A stretch of 64,000 nt of DNA from Halobacillus litoralis (GTDB taxonomy: Bacteria; Bacillota; Bacilli; Bacillales; Halobacillaceae), in assembly GCF_009856445.1 (NCBI RefSeq), contig NZ_WMFA01000004.1:185240-249239 (forward strand). The letters are read 5' to 3'. A program made the position numbers and the translations under genes. Each line of letters begins with the position of its first letter. Positions within the stretch are counted from its first letter, which is position 1. This document shows positions 60,379 to 64,000 of the stretch, in pieces. The notes below the pieces were generated by a model, which saw only the letters and a program-made list of their open reading frames with translations, searched no databases and was not told where the DNA came from.

Positions 60379-61449
60379 ATGTGGAAGGGAAATCCGATCA
60401 TTGATCAGTTGAATGTGGACTATCCGATCTTTCAGGCCGGCATGGCTGGTGGAGTGACGACACCAAGACTAGTTTCAGCAGTTACTAATGCCGGTGGATT
60501 AGGGAATCTGGGTGCAGGTTATCTGACTGCTGAAGAAATGGTACATAGAATTAAGGAAATCAAGAAGCTTACTAGTCGGACGTTCGGTGTAAATGTCTTT
60601 GTTCCAGAGCATCCTCAAGCGACAGAGCAAGAAATAGTGGAGGCGGACAAGTGGTTGTTACCATTTCGTTCCGAGCTGAAAATCAAGGAAAATGTGACGC
60701 TTGAGCATGACGTTTCTCTTTATGAAAAACAAATTGAAGGGCTGGTGGCTGAACGAGTACCTGTTATCAGTTTCACGTTCGGTGTGCCTTCTCGGGAAGT
60801 GATCAAAGATCTGCATAAAGAGGGGGCGGTTGTAGTCGGAACGGCGACCACGGTCGAAGAAGCGATAATCAATGAAGAGCAAGGGGTGGATGTGGTTGTT
60901 GCACAGGGGAGTGAAGCAGGCGGGCACAGAGGAACTTTCACTGGAGTTTATGAACAAGCCCTGATTGGAACGATGTCACTAGTTCCTCAGGTGGTTGATC
61001 ATGTGAAGATCCCGGTTATCGCGGCCGGTGGAATCATGGATGGCCGGGGCGTAAGGGCCGCTCTCGCCTTAGGCGCACAAGGCGCACAACTTGGAACGGC
61101 CTTTGTCACTTGTCAGGAAAGTGGTGCGAAACCCCAGCATAAAAAGGCGATCTTGAACAGCACAGAGACGAATACGGTTATCACTTCGGTCTTCAGCGGT
61201 AAACCCGCAAGAGGCATTCGTAATTCGTTTATAAATCAAATGGAAAAAGGAGGAGGCCGGAATCTTTTAGCCTACCCTCTACAGAATATATTGACCAAGG
61301 AAATTCGTAAGCAGGCTACGATCCAAAACCGTCCTGAGTATATGTCGCTTTGGTCAGGTCAGAGTCCTCGTCTGAGTACAAACCGGCCTGCTGCCTCCAT
61401 TGTAGAGGCAATTGTCACCGATATAGAAAAGAATGCAGGAAAGGTATGA
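60379..61449 (+). CDS. Nitronate monooxygenase
   Basis: The 356-aa FMN-dependent TIM-barrel protein has the class motif QGSEAGGHRG with the catalytic His and the FMN-phosphate loops IPVIAAGGIMDG and GAQGAQLGTAFVTCQES. It oxidises alkyl nitronates such as propionate-3-nitronate, a plant toxin, using oxygen. I start it at ATG 60379, 8 nt after AAGGGG. Confidence 0.92.
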   Translation: MWKGNPIIDQLNVDYPIFQAGMAGGVTTPRLVSAVTNAGGLGNLGAGYLTAEEMVHRIKEIKKLTSRTFGVNVFVPEHPQATEQEIVEADKWLLPFRSELKIKENVTLEHDVSLYEKQIEGLVAERVPVISFTFGVPSREVIKDLHKEGAVVVGTATTVEEAIINEEQGVDVVVAQGSEAGGHRGTFTGVYEQALIGTMSLVPQVVDHVKIPVIAAGGIMDGRGVRAALALGAQGAQLGTAFVTCQESGAKPQHKKAILNSTETNTVITSVFSGKPARGIRNSFINQMEKGGGRNLLAYPLQNILTKEIRKQATIQNRPEYMSLWSGQSPRLSTNRPAASIVEAIVTDIEKNAGKV

Positions 61450-61557
61450 GAAAGAAAGAATGAGAAATTGAGAGTCCCCCTCCTTTTATATTTGGTAAAT
61501 GGGAGGGGCAGTACCCGTCAAAGCTTGCTCTTGGGCGGTTAATAGGGAAGTTAGTAC

Positions 61558-61586
61558 TTGACGATTTAACTAATGAGTATTACTAT
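61558..61586 (+). promoter_or_regulatory. Sigma-A promoter of padR-DUF1048 operon
   Basis: TTGACG (61558-61563), 17 nt and TACTAT (61581-61586), immediately upstream of a 26-bp repeat. Confidence 0.7.
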
Positions 61587-61591
61587 ATAGT

Positions 61592-61617
61592 GGTAGTAAG
61601 TGTTACTTAGTATTGGT
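61592..61617 (+). repeat. 26-bp direct repeat, copy A (operator position)
   Basis: It starts GGTAGTAAGTGTTACTTAGT and shares 23 of 26 positions with copy B at 62461. It contains the dyad TAAGTGTTACTTA and sits at the transcription start of the padR operon. Confidence 0.7.
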
Positions 61618-61677
61618 GTTGCTTTAACCTTAGTGGTCAAAATGCTTCAGAATATATGAATACAAATGGAGGAAAAG

Positions 61678-62013
61678 ATGGGAAATTTCAGAGAAATGAT
61701 GAAAGGGGTGCTGGAAGGGTGTGTACTGGAGATCATCAGTCGTGGCGAAACGTACGGCTATGAAATTACGCAGCAGTTACGGGAACTCGGATTCACCGAT
61801 GTGGTGGAAGGCACCGTTTATACAATTACGATGCGGCTTGAGAAAAACAATCTCGTAGATATTGAGAAAAAGCCATCATCTATGGGCCCGCCAAGAAAAT
61901 TTTATACACTCAACGCAGCGGGAGAAGAGCATCTTCATACCTTTTGGGGGAAATGGGAATTCGTATCAAGTAAGATTAACGAGCTGAAAAATACAAAGGA
62001 AAAGGAGAGATAA
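61678..62013 (+). CDS. PadR family transcriptional regulator
   Basis: The 111-aa protein has the PadR winged helix, with [33 protein letters not shown] and [20 protein letters not shown]. PadR proteins repress detoxification or transporter genes and their own operon. ATG 61678 has GGAGG 5 nt upstream. It is followed after 1 nt by the DUF1048 gene. Confidence 0.9.
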   Translation: MGNFREMMKGVLEGCVLEIISRGETYGYEITQQLRELGFTDVVEGTVYTITMRLEKNNLVDIEKKPSSMGPPRKFYTLNAAGEEHLHTFWGKWEFVSSKINELKNTKEKER

Positions 62014-62014
62014 G

Positions 62015-62356
62015 ATGAGCATTTTTGAAAAAATGATCGGGAGTATGGATGATAAAAGGGAATGGAGAGCGATGGAAGCGCGTGCGAAAGCGCTTCCTGG
62101 TGAATACCAAAGCGCCTATAAAGCTATTCAAAAGTATATGTGGACCACTGGAGGTCCTACTGACTGGAAGGATACGAAGCGTATTTTTGACGGCATTCTC
62201 GACCTGTTCGAATATGGATCTGCCGAAAATAAAAAAGTTACTGACCTTACTGGTGATGACGTAGCGGCTTTCTGTGATGATCTAATGAAAGACGAGAAAT
62301 CCTGGCAAGATCAGTACCGCAAAAAGTTGAACGATAAAATTGGGCGTAGCGGATGA
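62015..62356 (+). CDS. DUF1048 family protein
   Basis: The 113-aa helical protein ([20 protein letters not shown] and then [20 protein letters not shown]) is DUF1048, almost always encoded next to a PadR regulator. It is thought to assist or respond with PadR; no activity is known. AAGGAGAG precedes the ATG. Confidence 0.88.
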   Translation: MSIFEKMIGSMDDKREWRAMEARAKALPGEYQSAYKAIQKYMWTTGGPTDWKDTKRIFDGILDLFEYGSAENKKVTDLTGDDVAAFCDDLMKDEKSWQDQYRKKLNDKIGRSG

Positions 62357-62460
62357 TGAAATTTCAAAGGGTTAATAAAAGAGTGTCCTGAACATATCAA
62401 CCATTCCGACTGAAGTGCTGAAAATGAGATGAGAGGCAACCTTCAGTTTTTTTACACTCT

Positions 62461-62486
62461 GGTAGTAAGTGATACAGAGTATTGGT
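62461..62486 (+). repeat. 26-bp direct repeat, copy B
   Basis: It starts GGTAGTAAGTGATACAGAGT and is the downstream partner of copy A, with 3 mismatches; the inner dyad is not kept. No intact gene is expressed from it. Confidence 0.7.
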
Positions 62487-62572
62487 TGTGCACACGAATC
62501 GGGTGTCCTTTCTATTAATCTTCAAAGCTGTTTGATGAAAGGACATTCAGAGATCCATGAAAGCACAACTTG

Positions 62573-62605
62573 AAAAAGCGGGAGAGATTACTTCTCCCGC
62601 TTTTT
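62573..62605. terminator. Bidirectional intrinsic terminator
   Basis: AAAAAGCGGGAGA pairs with TCTCCCGCTTTTT; it overlaps the 3' end of the small membrane protein gene on the minus strand. Confidence 0.88.
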
Positions 62606-62773
62606 CCATTTCCATCCATTCGTAATGATCCCGACCAGGCCGGAAATGGTAAGTATGTAAGCCACAAAAAGTGGTATGTCTTGAAGGTCTGCGGTGAATA
62701 ATCGGAACAAGCCGACCATGAGTATAAGGAAACTGCCGATCAGTGCAATCCCTGTTTTCATCTCTTGATTCAT
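62588..62773 (-). CDS. Small two-helix membrane protein (61 aa)
   Basis: I start it at ATG 62773, 7 nt after GGGAGG. It has two hydrophobic segments and ends in a basic tail (GWKWKKREK). Function unknown. Confidence 0.65.
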   Translation of the reverse strand: MNQEMKTGIALIGSFLILMVGLFRLFTADLQDIPLFVAYILTISGLVGIITNGWKWKKREK

Positions 62774-62881
62774 AGGATTTCCTCCCTTTCTTTTCACTAC
62801 TAGATTAACATATATAATCATAGTGGTTCATGCTATAGTGAAGATGATTGATATTTCAGAATATATGAGGGTGGTGGGAGG

Positions 62882-63367
62882 ATGAAAGAAGAAAGCTTGT
62901 TTCAACAAATGCGTTTTGTTAGAAAAAGGAGTCTTGCAGCACTTGATGCCACGACAGAGGAAATAGCAGATGCTCAACCTTTCGGCTTTGTAAATAATAT
63001 CCGCTGGAATTTCGGCCATATCTTCGTATCCCAGGAAAATTTATTAGCCAGGTTTACAGGGGAAGAAGTGGTTCTGCCTGAAGGATATATGCATCTATTC
63101 AATGGTGGAACGTCACCAGGCGAATGGCCGGAAGAGGTCCCGCGTTTATCAGAACTTAGAAAAGAACTGGAGACTCAAACCGAACGCTTGATCCATACGT
63201 ACAAAGGGCGTTTATCTGAAGTCGGGGAAAAGCCGTTTGACCTTGGCGGCGGCATTGTTTTTCGAACGTTGGATGAAGTGTTGAATTTCACAATCTGGCA
63301 CGAAGGCCTCCACCAAGGGACCATATCTGCGCTGAAAAGGGCTCAAGGTGTTGAAAACTTGTTCTGA
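62882..63367 (+). CDS. DinB family protein
   Basis: The 161-aa four-helix protein has the DinB/YfiT metal triad: one His in WNFGHIFVSQ and two in WHEGLHQG near the C-terminus. DinB-fold proteins include thiol transferases and stress-induced proteins; the partner thiol is often bacillithiol in Bacilli. GGTGGGAGG precedes the ATG. The stop overlaps the next ATG. Confidence 0.88.
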   Translation: MKEESLFQQMRFVRKRSLAALDATTEEIADAQPFGFVNNIRWNFGHIFVSQENLLARFTGEEVVLPEGYMHLFNGGTSPGEWPEEVPRLSELRKELETQTERLIHTYKGRLSEVGEKPFDLGGGIVFRTLDEVLNFTIWHEGLHQGTISALKRAQGVENLF

Positions 63368-63606
63368 TGGTACATAAGGCACTCGAGAACATAACACGGA
63401 CAGGTAATGGTGTCGTCCTGGGAGTATTCATCGTTTCTTTGTTTTCTGAAAAAGCTTTTGACTTGTCCTTTGTTTTCTATTTTCTCGTTGGTTATTTCAT
63501 CATAGAAATAATCAGGATACTCCCTGATGGAAAGGAGGACAATTGGTGGAACGAGCTGGATTTTGGAGTCGATTTTTTGCCTTGCTTCTGGATGGACTCA
63601 TCATAA
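63367..63606 (+). CDS. Possible two-helix membrane protein (79 aa)
   Basis: The ATG at 63367 overlaps the DinB stop (TGATG). It encodes two hydrophobic segments, then a Trp-rich acidic stretch. Its last 60 nt overlap the RDD gene in another frame. Translational coupling to dinB is plausible. Confidence 0.5.
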   Translation: MVHKALENITRTGNGVVLGVFIVSLFSEKAFDLSFVFYFLVGYFIIEIIRILPDGKEDNWWNELDFGVDFLPCFWMDSS

Positions 63607-63956
63607 CCGTCCCAATGAATCTTTTGTGGTCCTTATACCAGGGAGAATGGTCCAATAATGTGACCGAGGGATGGTTATGGCAAGTCATTTATGTCGCTTA
63701 CCTGACGATCCTTCCCGTGCTGTGGAACGGATACGTCGTGGGTAAACGAATATTAACGATCCAAATTAGAAAAGAGGGCGATCAGCCTGTAAACTTATTT
63801 CAAATGTTTATTAGAGAAGTCATTGGAAAATTTCTTCTGGGTGTCATCACATTTGGTATAGCTTCTGTCGTAAGTGCATGTATGATCGTCATTCGTAAGG
63901 ACAAACGGGCCATTCACGACCTGCTTGCCCAAACCTATGTCAAAAATATACCTTGA
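63546..63956 (+). CDS. RDD family membrane protein
   Basis: The protein of about 136 aa has FWSRFFALLLDGLIITVP as its first helix (Arg...Asp signature) and ends DKRAIHDLLAQTYV, the RDD-family ending. It has three to four helices. GTG 63546 lies 8 nt after GGAGG; TTG 63543 is an alternative. RDD proteins have been linked to sodium/proton antiport and to assisting other membrane proteins. Confidence 0.82.
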   Translation: MERAGFWSRFFALLLDGLIITVPMNLLWSLYQGEWSNNVTEGWLWQVIYVAYLTILPVLWNGYVVGKRILTIQIRKEGDQPVNLFQMFIREVIGKFLLGVITFGIASVVSACMIVIRKDKRAIHDLLAQTYVKNIP

Positions 63957-63958
63957 GA

Positions 63959-63984
63959 AGTCGATGGATTCTTCCATCGACTTT
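63959..63984 (+). terminator. Intrinsic terminator at right edge
   Basis: AGTCGATGGA and TCCATCGACT form a perfect 10-bp stem, followed by TTTACAT. Confidence 0.75.
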
Positions 63985-64000
63985 ACATATACCTCCCAAT

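Overview
The window looks like chromosome from a low-GC Gram-positive, endospore-forming, probably halotolerant member of the Bacillaceae. A Halobacillus-like organism is my inference, not something the sequence proves. The evidence is a complete gerA-type germination operon, two genes with sigma-K-like promoters (AC-N17-CATANNNTA), an ectoine synthase gene, S-box (SAM-I) riboswitches of the Bacillus type, strong Shine-Dalgarno sites with frequent TTG and GTG starts, and Bacillus-like genes (ykuI, sppA-yteJ, metNIQ, DUF4260, DUF3221, CD3324, DUF4257). I see no rRNA, tRNA, insertion sequence, prophage core or CRISPR array.

Layout. 0-6 kb: a TelA-type gene (cut by the left edge) with an unrecognised partner, a lipoprotein, an ANT(3'')/(9)-like adenylyltransferase and a tRNA-dihydrouridine synthase. 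6-13 kb: a three-SPOR amidase/glucosaminidase, then a cyclic-di-GMP and chemotaxis group (YkuI-like EAL protein, soluble PAS-MCP, membrane GGDEF). 13-18 kb: a solitary ectC, a run of small membrane proteins including a tandem duplicate, and a 21-nt-period repeat array in a divergent intergenic region. 18-25 kb: a secreted type I pullulanase behind a cre box, a second 21-nt array, an EamA transporter, a GNAT, an FAD oxidoreductase and a dehydrogenase gene broken by an in-frame amber codon.

25-29 kb: a SAM-I riboswitch followed by metN-metI-metQ, then an SDR reductase. 29-48 kb: a looser, more AT-rich stretch of small lipoproteins, membrane proteins, GNAT acetyltransferases (one resembling AAC(6')-Ie), an MFS transporter, a DUF4257 gene behind a possible small RNA, a second SAM-I riboswitch before a homocysteine S-methyltransferase, a Cys-rich coat-like protein, a branched-chain-aminotransferase-like enzyme, an atypical NRAMP transporter and a GntR/ABC operon with a palindromic operator. 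Much of this has accessory character. 48-64 kb: a beta-lactamase-fold hydrolase, the gerA operon, a membrane-anchored PstS-like protein, SppA-YteJ, a divergent solitary MurE, an isochorismatase-fold hydrolase, a nitronate monooxygenase, a PadR-DUF1048 pair, DinB and RDD proteins.

How the genes fit together: methionine supply is under two SAM-I riboswitches, one for uptake and one for homocysteine methylation. Sporulation and germination are represented by the sigma-K-type amidase and coat-like genes and by gerA. Cyclic-di-GMP signalling has a GGDEF protein and an EAL protein close together. The items I would look at first are the two 21-nt repeat arrays, the MurE with a changed substrate motif, the amber-interrupted dehydrogenase, the NRAMP without canonical metal ligands, and the internally duplicated small protein with overlapping leader ORFs.
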